DNA of 40,375 bases from the NCBI GenBank assembly GCA_036009105.1, contig DASYMJ010000134.1:1-40375 (forward strand), given 5' to 3'. The translations under genes were made by a program, and so were the position numbers. The number at the start of each line of letters is the position of its first letter. Positions within the stretch are counted from its first letter, which is position 1. Positions 7,302-14,660 of this stretch are shown in pieces. This stretch comes from JAFAVZ01 sp036009105 (lineage in GTDB: Bacteria > Acidobacteriota > Thermoanaerobaculia > Gp7-AA8). Below the pieces are notes generated by a model. It was not told where the DNA came from, ran no database searches, and saw only the letters and a list, made by a program, of their open reading frames with translations.

Positions 7302-8624
7302 TTAGATGCGGCCCTTGCGGGCCAGCTTGCCCCACGACATGTCGAGGCCGATGAGCTCCTCGAGCGTCGCGAATACCTTCGTCACGTCGATGATGAGGAT
7401 GTAGAAGAAACGGTAGAACACCGCGTAGGGGGCGAGGCTGAGCTGCTCTTTCTCCATCAGGATCGCGTGGATCGCCACGAGCAGGTCGAGCACCGTCAGC
7501 AGCAGCCACCACAGGACCAGCAGCTTCGTCATGCCGTACAAGAGCGCGATCCAGACGAAGAACAGGTTGGCGAAGATGTTCATCGCCGGCCAGATCAGCC
7601 CCTCGAAGATCATGTACCAGAGCGACATCGGCGTCGTGACCGTCCCCGACGAGCGGGTGAGCAGATGCTTCTGCTTGCGCAATGCCTGGAGGATGCCCCG
7701 GCTCCAGCGATACCGCTGCTTGATGATGTCCAGCAGCTCTTCCGGCGCCTCGGTGAAAGCCACCGCCTTCGGCTCGTAGTTGATCCGCCACCCTTCGGCC
7801 AGGATCTTCACCGTCATGTCGAAGTCTTCGGCGAAGGTGTCGCTGGAGTAGCCGCCGGAGGCCTCCACGGCCGAGCGGCGGAAGATGCCGATGGGGCCGG
7901 GGATCACGTTCACGGTGCGGAAGAACGCCTGCGCCTTGCGCACGATGTTCAACCCCTCGATGTACTCCAGCGCCTGGAGCTTGGTCCAGATGTTGTGGCG
8001 GTTGATCACCTTCACGTTGCCGGCCACCGCGCCGACGTTCGGGTCGTGGAAGTGGCGGACGGCGTAACGCAGCGCGTCCGGCGTGAGGCGCGAGTCGCTG
8101 TCCATGCAGACCACGATCGGCGCGCGCGAGCGGCGGATGCCGTAGTTCAGCGTGTCGGCCTTGCCGCTGTTCTCCTTGCGGAAGACCTGCACCCGCACGC
8201 CGTAGTGGTTCCCCTCGAACTCCCGCATCTTCTCGTAAGTGCCGTCGCTCGAACCGTCATCCACGGCGATGATCTCGTAGTACGGATAGCGCAGCTCCAG
8301 CAGCGAGGCGAGCGAGGCCTGGATCACCTCCGCCTCGTTGAAGGCCGGCACGATGATGGAGACGAACGGATAGCGGTCCAGCACCTCTTCGTAAGCGAGC
8401 TCGCGCTGGTGCAGGTAGCTGAACCAGATGAGCAGGAAGTGCCGCAGGATCAGCAGCAGCAGGAACGAGGCGAGGGTGATGACGAGGAGGGAGACGAAGA
8501 ACGGACCCAGCGTCGCCCGGTACCAGAAGAGGCAGAGGGTGAGGATCACCACCCCCACGATGAGGGCGATGGAGATGAGCAGCTGGAACCTGGGATTGAG
8601 AGGCTTCTTGATGGTGCTGGCCAT
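7302..8624 (-). CDS. Processive family-2 glycosyltransferase (PgaC/BcsA-like polysaccharide synthase), 440 aa
   Basis: An inner-membrane synthase that would polymerise a polysaccharide from nucleotide sugars and thread it through the membrane. Two N-terminal membrane segments (about 13-35 and 40-68) precede a GT-A domain. Its motifs are DDGSSDGT (122-129), DSDS (175-178, the DxD site), AEDFDMT (265-271, catalytic base) and QRYRW (303-307, the Q-x-x-R-W site of processive enzymes). At least three membrane segments follow. The start at 8624 overlaps the upstream stop in a TAATG, so it is translationally coupled to the TPR/barrel exporter. The sugar cannot be told from sequence. No deacetylase (PgaB) or PilZ domain is present. 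Confidence 0.9.
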   Translation of the reverse strand: MASTIKKPLNPRFQLLISIALIVGVVILTLCLFWYRATLGPFFVSLLVITLASFLLLLILRHFLLIWFSYLHQRELAYEEVLDRYPFVSIIVPAFNEAEVIQASLASLLELRYPYYEIIAVDDGSSDGTYEKMREFEGNHYGVRVQVFRKENSGKADTLNYGIRRSRAPIVVCMDSDSRLTPDALRYAVRHFHDPNVGAVAGNVKVINRHNIWTKLQALEYIEGLNIVRKAQAFFRTVNVIPGPIGIFRRSAVEASGGYSSDTFAEDFDMTVKILAEGWRINYEPKAVAFTEAPEELLDIIKQRYRWSRGILQALRKQKHLLTRSSGTVTTPMSLWYMIFEGLIWPAMNIFANLFFVWIALLYGMTKLLVLWWLLLTVLDLLVAIHAILMEKEQLSLAPYAVFYRFFYILIIDVTKVFATLEELIGLDMSWGKLARKGRI

Positions 8625-11158
8625 TAGCTGTTCCCTCCCAGGGGGATCACCGGCGAGGTGGAAAGCGACTTGTTGTCGTAGTAGTAGGGATTGCCGCCAC
8701 CCTCGTCGTTGCCGCGGCTGTAGAGCTGCTTGAGGCGGATGCCGACGTACCAGTAGCGCTGCCAGTAGTTGACGAAGTCGTTGTTCGCGCTGAGCACCGA
8801 GTCGAAGCGGCCGCTGCGCCCGTAGCTGTAGCTGCCGATGATGTCGAATACGTCGGTCACCGGCACGGTCACCCGCCCGGCCCAGGCCCGCACATCCGAA
8901 TCGCGGTTGCCTTCCCACGCCTTGCCGTACTTGTACTCGGCCATCACGTAGAAACGGTTGCCGAAGTTGTGGCCGACCTGCAGCACGCCGGCCAGCGAGC
9001 TGTAATCGGTGGGCGACCAGTAGCGGTTCACCCGCTCGTCGTAGCGCAGCCAGTGGCCCTCGCCCTTGACCGCCACGAACGGCTCCTTGAACAGGCGGAA
9101 GGAAAGCAGCCCGTGCGCGCCCGCGCGGTTGTTGCCATCCGAGATGTGGCCATAGGAGAGGTCGCCCAGGGCGGACCAGTGGCCGCCGGCATCCCAGTCG
9201 TAGTGGCCGCGCAGGTCGTCGATGGTCAGCGGGTTGTTCAGGTCCGCGGTCGGGCTGGCCGTCTGTCCCAGGGTGTTGAAGTTGAAGACGTCGTAGACGA
9301 GATCGTAGTGGTTGAAATCGAGCGCGCCGCGGCTCTGCAGGTTCGGGCGCCACTCCACGCCCGCCCCGAAGAACGGCCGCGTGCCGAGGCCGCGGTCGTA
9401 GGCGTTGAGGCCGACGCGGGCCCGTCCCAGGAGGCGGTCCTCGAAGCGGTAGGAGGCGCCGACCGTGCCGGCGGTGGCGGTGGCCGACTGATCGCGGAAG
9501 TCGAAGTAGTGCCGGCCGACGGAGGCGTTGATGGCCAGGCGCTGGGACATCCACTTTTCGCCGGTCAGGTCGTAGCGGCGCAGCGTGAAGTCGCTCGAGT
9601 CGGTGGCGTAGGTGTAGCGCCCTTCCAGCGTGGAAGTGGGCCGCACGCGGCGGACGATGGAGAGCTCCTGCTGGGCCGGGAAGTAGTCGTTGTTCAGCTC
9701 CAGGGCGTAGTTCTGCTCCTGCAGGGCGTGCTCGTTCCAGCCGAACCAGCGGTAAATCTGTCCCAGGCTGGTGTGGGCGCGGACCGGGACGTCCTGGTAG
9801 AGGTGCGCCTGCGGGTTGTCCTTCAGGTCGGTCAGGGAGCTGAACATGTGCACCGCGTCGACGTAGTCGCGGTCGTAGGAGAGGATCTGCGCGTATTCGA
9901 GGCGCAGGTCGGCGCGGTCGGGGTTCTGCTCGATGAGCTTCTCGTACTGCCGCTCGGACGCCGAATAGCGGCGGTCCCAGCTCAGCACGCGCGCGTAGTT
10001 CGTGCGGGCCTGGGCATCGTCCGGACGGACGGTGAGGTAGTCCTCGTAAAGGCGGATGGCGTTCTCGTAGTCGGACAAGCCGGTGTAGGCCTTGGCCAGA
10101 GCGAGCGTCTCATCGGCGCTGGAGGGATTGCGCGCGTCGAGCACCCGCTTCCGCTCGTTCGCCTTGGCCAATTCCGACTCGCGCGCGGCGCGGACCTGCC
10201 GGTCGATGTCGTCCAGGCCGGGGATGTCCTGCGGCGCGTGCTCGCGCACGAACTTGACCGTCTTCTGCGCCTCCGAGTACGCGCCGGACTCGAGCTGCAG
10301 GCGGGCCTGATCGACGCGCAGCGCGAGGTTGTACGGCTCCAGATCGATCAGCTTGGAGATGCGCTCCAGGCGCAGCTCCGGCGCGACCGTCATCTGCGCG
10401 AGCAGCGCGTTCGCCTGCGGGGCGTTCGGATGCGTACTGGTGAAATCGCGCAAAGTACGCAGCGCCTGCTCGCGGTTGTTGCTCCAGGCGTACGCGTTCG
10501 CCAGGGCGATGGCCGCGTCCTCGCTGGGGCTGCGCTCGTAGACCCGGGAGAGCGTCTTCACCGACGGATCGGCGGCCCCCATCCACGACAGTACCCGCCC
10601 GTATTCGAGCTCCAGCTCCGGCGTCGACTCCTCGGCCAGAAGGCGCGAGTAGATGCGCTCCGCGTCGCCGTGCCGGCTGGTCCAGGAGAGAGCGCGCGCC
10701 TGGCGGAGGCGGACGTCGCGCGTGCGCAGCGACTCCGGCGCCTTCCCGTACAAGTCCGCGGCCTCGGCGTAGCGGCCGCCTTCAAAGTACGCGTCGGCCA
10801 GGGCGAGGCGCTCCTGGTCGGTGGCGTCCGAAGCCTTGCCCCGCATTTCCGCGGCGGCGATCTTCTTCTCCCCCGCCGCGCGCAGGCCGCGCTGCGCTTC
10901 GGCGCGGACGGCGATCGCATCGGCGTCGTTCGCGTTGTCCGCGAGCACCGCCTGGGCGAGCTTGGAGGCTTCGTAGAAACGGCCGACCTGGTTGTAGAGC
11001 CGCGCCAGCTCGAGCTTCTGATCGCGGCTCGCGCTGCCGCTGTTCACCGCCCCTTCGAGGGGATTGATCCTGCCGTAGGCGTCGTTCTGCGCGAAGGCGC
11101 CGGACGAGCCGGCGAGAGTCAGAACGACGGTGATGAAGAGGAGATAACGGGTCCTCAT
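8624..11158 (-). CDS. TPR protein with C-terminal outer-membrane beta-barrel (PgaA/BcsC-like exporter), 844 aa
   Basis: A signal peptide (MRTRYLLFITVVLTLAGSSG, cleaved near AFA-Q) is followed by a long helical-repeat region, about residues 25-500. It has TPR-type segments such as LALADAYFEGGRYAEAADLY and LAKAYTGLSDYENAIRLYED. From about 510 to the end the sequence alternates in short strands rich in Tyr, Arg and Asp (LEGRYTYATDSSDFTLRRYD, later the SYSYGRSGRF strand), as in outer-membrane barrels of the PgaA, BcsC and YaiO type. In such systems the TPR part guides the polymer and the barrel exports it. The start at 11158 has GGAAGGGTG upstream and was preferred to 11191. It is coupled to the GT2 synthase gene. 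Confidence 0.85.
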   Translation of the reverse strand: MRTRYLLFITVVLTLAGSSGAFAQNDAYGRINPLEGAVNSGSASRDQKLELARLYNQVGRFYEASKLAQAVLADNANDADAIAVRAEAQRGLRAAGEKKIAAAEMRGKASDATDQERLALADAYFEGGRYAEAADLYGKAPESLRTRDVRLRQARALSWTSRHGDAERIYSRLLAEESTPELELEYGRVLSWMGAADPSVKTLSRVYERSPSEDAAIALANAYAWSNNREQALRTLRDFTSTHPNAPQANALLAQMTVAPELRLERISKLIDLEPYNLALRVDQARLQLESGAYSEAQKTVKFVREHAPQDIPGLDDIDRQVRAARESELAKANERKRVLDARNPSSADETLALAKAYTGLSDYENAIRLYEDYLTVRPDDAQARTNYARVLSWDRRYSASERQYEKLIEQNPDRADLRLEYAQILSYDRDYVDAVHMFSSLTDLKDNPQAHLYQDVPVRAHTSLGQIYRWFGWNEHALQEQNYALELNNDYFPAQQELSIVRRVRPTSTLEGRYTYATDSSDFTLRRYDLTGEKWMSQRLAINASVGRHYFDFRDQSATATAGTVGASYRFEDRLLGRARVGLNAYDRGLGTRPFFGAGVEWRPNLQSRGALDFNHYDLVYDVFNFNTLGQTASPTADLNNPLTIDDLRGHYDWDAGGHWSALGDLSYGHISDGNNRAGAHGLLSFRLFKEPFVAVKGEGHWLRYDERVNRYWSPTDYSSLAGVLQVGHNFGNRFYVMAEYKYGKAWEGNRDSDVRAWAGRVTVPVTDVFDIIGSYSYGRSGRFDSVLSANNDFVNYWQRYWYVGIRLKQLYSRGNDEGGGNPYYYDNKSLSTSPVIPLGGNS

Positions 11159-11248
11159 GGCCACCCTTCCGTGAGTACTGCGCATTGTCAAGGAGATGTC
11201 GGGGAAAACTGCCTCTCCGGCGGGCCGGACTGCAATGGCGATTCCAGC

Positions 11249-12190
11249 TCAGCGCGGAGGGGCGGTGCTCGTGGTCGTTTGCGTGGTCGTTTGCGTCGTA
11301 CTTTGACTCGTACTTTGACTCGTACTTTGCGGGGCGGTTTGCGGGGCGGTGGTGGTCGGGGGAGTGGTGGCGGACGAGATCTGCGTCGCCGGCGGAGCGG
11401 GCGGGCAGCCCGCAAAGTCGGCGGCAAGTACGACGGCGAGATGGTCGCCCACGCGCCGCTCCACGCCGTCGCTCGGCCGGTTCACGATCTTGTCGCCCAC
11501 CCACATCGCCGTCGAGCCGCCGCCATCGAGGTTGATCGCGTTGCAGGCTCCCAGCTCCGTGTCCATGAACGCCGCCAGCTCGGCCAGGGTCATGCCCGGG
11601 ATGCCGGTGCGGCGGCCGTCGGCCACCACGAAATAGAGGGTCTTCCCATCTTTCGTAAGTCCGACTGCCGTGCGCGGGTGCGGCGCGCGCGTGAAGGCGT
11701 CGCTGCCCGGCAATTCTTTCGCCGTCAGAGGCGTGCACTCCCGGACCAGCATCGGCCAGCCACCTACCGCCGCGCCGACCCACTCATCGACCGGGTCCAT
11801 CACCTCCGACTGTTTCTGGATCAGGGCCCGCCCCCTGCCCACGGCGACCACGCCCTCCCGCCCGGTGTCCTTCGACCCTTCCCAAAGTCCGCACGGTCCG
11901 ATGGTCAGTCCGATCGGGTTGAACTTGGCGTCGAAGTAGTCGGCGTTGATGGCGATGAGGGCCTTGTTCTTCTTCGCGTAGTCGCTCACGGTCGTGCCGC
12001 GGTGCGCCTGCGGCGTGCCGATGACCAGGAGCGAGTCGTTGGTGAGATCGATGCGGGCGACGTGGACGTCGCTGTGCGCGCCGACGAACTCGCGGTAGTC
12101 GACGCCCGGCGCCACGGCCGTCCAGTCGTCAGCCGCGAGCGCGGCCGAGGCGAAGAGCAGCAGTGCGATGGTCAGTTGGATGGGTCTCAT
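11249..12190 (-). CDS. Secreted phosphodiester glycosidase-like protein (NAGPA domain) with Thr-rich tail, 313 aa
   Basis: Signal peptide MRPIQLTIALLLFASAALA. The NAGPA (DUF2233) domain spans about residues 30-265 and shows its usual landmarks: AINADYF, APHPRTAVGLTKDG, then NLDGGGSTAMWVGDKI. This family removes N-acetylglucosamine 1-phosphate caps in animals. In bacteria it occurs in envelope and exopolysaccharide loci. The last 45 residues are almost only Thr, Ser, Pro, Ala and Gln, encoded in part by a tandem 12-base repeat. They may form a glycosylated or surface-exposed stalk. It lies upstream of the exporter and synthase on the same strand, 90 bases away. Confidence 0.85.
   Translation of the reverse strand: MRPIQLTIALLLFASAALAADDWTAVAPGVDYREFVGAHSDVHVARIDLTNDSLLVIGTPQAHRGTTVSDYAKKNKALIAINADYFDAKFNPIGLTIGPCGLWEGSKDTGREGVVAVGRGRALIQKQSEVMDPVDEWVGAAVGGWPMLVRECTPLTAKELPGSDAFTRAPHPRTAVGLTKDGKTLYFVVADGRRTGIPGMTLAELAAFMDTELGACNAINLDGGGSTAMWVGDKIVNRPSDGVERRVGDHLAVVLAADFAGCPPAPPATQISSATTPPTTTAPQTAPQSTSQSTSQSTTQTTTQTTTSTAPPR
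11297..11329. repeat. Tandem 12-base repeat in the NAGPA tail
   Basis: Nearly three exact copies of CGTACTTTGACT stand head to tail, flanked by related GTTTGCGTGGTC units on one side and GGGCGGTTTGCG units on the other. It encodes the Ser/Thr/Gln repeat of the C-terminal tail on the minus strand. Copy number is likely variable between strains. Confidence 0.75.
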
Positions 12191-12304
12191 GTTCGGGCCG
12201 CCTGTTCAAACGGCGGGCCAGCCCCGACCCACCAAATAAGTTGGCACCCGCGATGCACCCCGCCGTCCACCGGCATCAGCCACTAATCATTGGGAGTCCG
12301 AGAC
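12191..12304. promoter_or_regulatory. Divergent intergenic region between the polysaccharide locus and the LCP genes
   Basis: About 114 bases separate the starts of the NAGPA gene (minus) and the first LCP gene (plus), so both promoters should lie here. GGGAG at 12292-12296 serves as the ribosome binding site for the ATG at 12305. I see no clear -35/-10 pair. Confidence 0.4.
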
Positions 12305-13345
12305 ATGACCACAGAGATCCTGACGCCGGCCTACAGCCGCCTCGATCCGGACGCCAGCGCACGGATGCGCCGGCGTTCGGCAGCAGAAGCCCTACCCACC
12401 CCCGCCCAGAAGACCGTCGAGTACACCCTCTTCGGCGTCTTCGGCCTGACCATCGCCCTCGCCGGCGTGGCCCTCTACGCCGTGAACTCGCCCGAGCACC
12501 AGTGGGTGCCGAACGCGTTCGAGGAAGGGATCCGCGGCGGGCGGGCGAACGTCCTCATCATGGAGACGACGACGCCGCAGACGCCGAGCCGCACCACCCG
12601 CATCGACGGACTTACCGTCGTTTCCATCAAGGGCGACACCCACGAGGCGGCGCTCATCTCCATCCCGGCCAGCCTCTGGGTGAAGGTCGGCCGCTACGGC
12701 ACGCACCGCCTCGCCGCGGCCGCCGCCATCGGCAACTCCAGCGGCTATCCGGGCGAAGGCGCGGGCCTCACCGTCGACACCGTCTCCGAGGTGATCGGCC
12801 AGCCGATCCACTCCTACGTGCGGATCGAGAGCTCCCGCCTGAAGGAAACGATCGACGCGCTGGGCGGCATCGACGTGCAAGTCCGCAACGGCCATTACGT
12901 GGAGCGGACGCACGACCGCTTCCGCCCCGGCCTGCAGCACATGGACGGCGCGCGCGCCGTTCGTTACGCCCATTCCCCCAACCTTTTCGGCCGGGAGGGC
13001 TCGCGCGAGCTGCGCCAGCAGGAAGTCCTCACCGCGGTCTTCACCAAGCTGCAGACCGCCGGACCGAAAGTACGCCAGCAGGTGCTGCTGGCCGCGCAGG
13101 GCGAGCCGATGTCGAACATGACGCCGGACCAGCTGGCGCGCCTCGTCTCCTCCTTCGGCAACTCGCCGTCGCTGCGCCACGTCTCGCTCCGTCCCCTGCT
13201 CGATCCGTTCGAGGTGGAGACGTTCGGCGACGAGGGCGGCCAGGCGCTGCGCCCGAAGCGCGGCGACTTCGCCGAGGTGCAGAAGTTGGCGCGGGAGATC
13301 TTCGCTGAGCAGGGCTCGGCAGCGGCGGCAAGTCTGACCCACTAG
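12305..13345 (+). CDS. LytR-CpsA-Psr family protein with degenerate catalytic residues, 346 aa
   Basis: LCP proteins transfer undecaprenyl-linked polymers onto a cell-wall or protein acceptor. One membrane segment (about 40-60) anchors an outside LCP domain (about 80-240). The fold markers are present (ALISIP, GLTVDTVSEVIG, LGGIDVQV, HMDGARAVRYA). However, the conserved IPRD is IPAS (residues 120-123) and the YAR-x-R arginines are YAHSP (221-225). Those arginines bind the lipid pyrophosphate, so this copy may not catalyse transfer. The start ATG has GGGAG eight bases upstream; an upstream in-frame TTG (12290) is less likely. The intact paralogue follows after five bases. Confidence 0.8.
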   Translation: MTTEILTPAYSRLDPDASARMRRRSAAEALPTPAQKTVEYTLFGVFGLTIALAGVALYAVNSPEHQWVPNAFEEGIRGGRANVLIMETTTPQTPSRTTRIDGLTVVSIKGDTHEAALISIPASLWVKVGRYGTHRLAAAAAIGNSSGYPGEGAGLTVDTVSEVIGQPIHSYVRIESSRLKETIDALGGIDVQVRNGHYVERTHDRFRPGLQHMDGARAVRYAHSPNLFGREGSRELRQQEVLTAVFTKLQTAGPKVRQQVLLAAQGEPMSNMTPDQLARLVSSFGNSPSLRHVSLRPLLDPFEVETFGDEGGQALRPKRGDFAEVQKLAREIFAEQGSAAAASLTH

Positions 13346-13350
13346 CAACG

Positions 13351-14505
13351 ATGCGCCTCGATCCGGAGAAGTACCGCTACACGCCGAAGAAGCCGCCGAA
13401 AAAGTCCGGCTTCCTCGAGATTCTGATGTTCGGCCTTCTGGGCCTGATGCTGCTGGCCGGCGGCTTCGCCCTCTACAACCATTTCCGCCCCGGCCGAGCG
13501 CTGGCTCCGAACACGGTCGATCAGGGGCTCGCCCAGGACCGGGTGAACCTGCTCGTCATCGGCATCGCCGGGGACCGCAAGATCAACGGCGGCAACGACC
13601 TCGCGGACGCGATCATGTTCGTGTCGCTGAAGCCGTCGACGAAGCAGGCGGCGCTCATCTCCATCCCTCGCGATCTCTACCTCCCCATCGGCAATTTTGG
13701 CGTGCACCGCCTCAACGCGGCGCACGACATCGGCTCGAAGATGGGGTACCGGGGCGACGGGCCGGGGCTGCTGATGGATACGGTCAGCCAGGTCACCGGC
13801 CAGCCGGTCCACGGCTTCGTGCGCATCGACTTCAAGGCGTTCGCGAAGGTGGTGGACGATCTGGGCGGCGTCGACGTCTACGTCTACCGCCCCTTCCGCG
13901 ACTACCTCTTCAAGGACCAGTTCGACCAGGGGTGGCAGCACATGAACGGCGACCGCGCGCTGCGCTATGCGCGCTACCGCTACGTGCATGGCGCGGAGGG
14001 AAACAACTTCGCGCGGGAGCTGCGCCAGCAGCAGGTGGTGAGCGCCGTGCGCAAGAAGCTGTCGAACCTGGGGCCGCAGCAGGCCCTGCGCCTGGCCATG
14101 TCTTCCACGCAAGTGTCCAAGTACACGACCACGAATCTCTCGCCCGGCCAGCTGGCCTCGCTCTATTCGAAGTTCCGGGACATGCCGCCGGGCTCCCTCC
14201 GCCACGTCTCGCTCGCGCCCCTGACCGAGGTGTTCCTGGTGACCGACCCGAACGATCCGGGCGAGGCGGTCCGTCCCCGGGGGGGCAACTGGCTCTCCAT
14301 CAAGCAACTGGCCGCGAACGTCTTCTCGGACAACAAGCCGGTGGTCAACCGCGATCAGATCCAGCTCTCCGACGCCGAGCCGCCCAAGCCGTCCGATGTG
14401 ATCGGGGACGACTCGCTGGCGCGGGCGAAAGCGCAGGCAGCGACCGGCAATCAGCGACCGGCGATCAGGAGAGATGCAGCACCTGCTGCTCCCAAAATTC
14501 GCTGA
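13351..14505 (+). CDS. LytR-CpsA-Psr family transferase, 384 aa
   Basis: One N-terminal membrane segment (about 21-43) is preceded by a Lys/Pro-rich cytosolic piece. The LCP domain (about 60-230) keeps the expected residues: NDLADAIMF, SIPRDLYLPI (Arg107, Asp108), GFVRIDFKAF, LGGVDVYV and HMNGDRALRYARYRY (Arg208, Arg210). A C-terminal region of about 110 residues follows. It is probably the active member of the pair and would attach a polymer to the envelope. The divergent polysaccharide locus makes that product a natural candidate substrate, by inference. The last 20 or so codons lie in an inverted repeat at 14439-14550 and may be element-derived. Confidence 0.88.
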   Translation: MRLDPEKYRYTPKKPPKKSGFLEILMFGLLGLMLLAGGFALYNHFRPGRALAPNTVDQGLAQDRVNLLVIGIAGDRKINGGNDLADAIMFVSLKPSTKQAALISIPRDLYLPIGNFGVHRLNAAHDIGSKMGYRGDGPGLLMDTVSQVTGQPVHGFVRIDFKAFAKVVDDLGGVDVYVYRPFRDYLFKDQFDQGWQHMNGDRALRYARYRYVHGAEGNNFARELRQQQVVSAVRKKLSNLGPQQALRLAMSSTQVSKYTTTNLSPGQLASLYSKFRDMPPGSLRHVSLAPLTEVFLVTDPNDPGEAVRPRGGNWLSIKQLAANVFSDNKPVVNRDQIQLSDAEPPKPSDVIGDDSLARAKAQAATGNQRPAIRRDAAPAAPKIR

Positions 14506-14550
14506 TCGTCGCCCGCTTTCCTGATCGCTGATCGCTGATCGGCGATCGCC
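14439..14550. repeat. Inverted repeat of the GATCAGCGA/TCGCTGATC family spanning a stop codon
   Basis: The left arm (14439-14470) and right arm (14519-14550) match at 26 of 32 positions. The innermost ten, GCGATCAGGA and TCCTGATCGC, pair exactly. Both arms are built of short repeats (ATCAGCGACC; GATCGCT). The LCP stop codon at 14503-14505 lies in the loop, so the left arm is translated. A fragment of the same sequence ends queD (2797-2814). It may work as a terminator. Confidence 0.75.
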
Positions 14551-14660
14551 GCTCGCAAGCTCTGGCGCAATCGTTGCTTTTCGCTACGAACCGGCTGGCT
14601 GGGCATGCCGTACCAGCCCTCGCCACCAGCGCAGTTCACGATAGAAATTTAGAGGGAGCT

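Noticed and set aside
8969..12286. A 1105-codon open frame on the plus strand across the exporter and glycosidase genes
   Set aside because: It is antisense to genes with clear signal peptides and motifs. Its composition (Val, Gly, Arg, Ala, no domains) is that of a GC-rich shadow frame.
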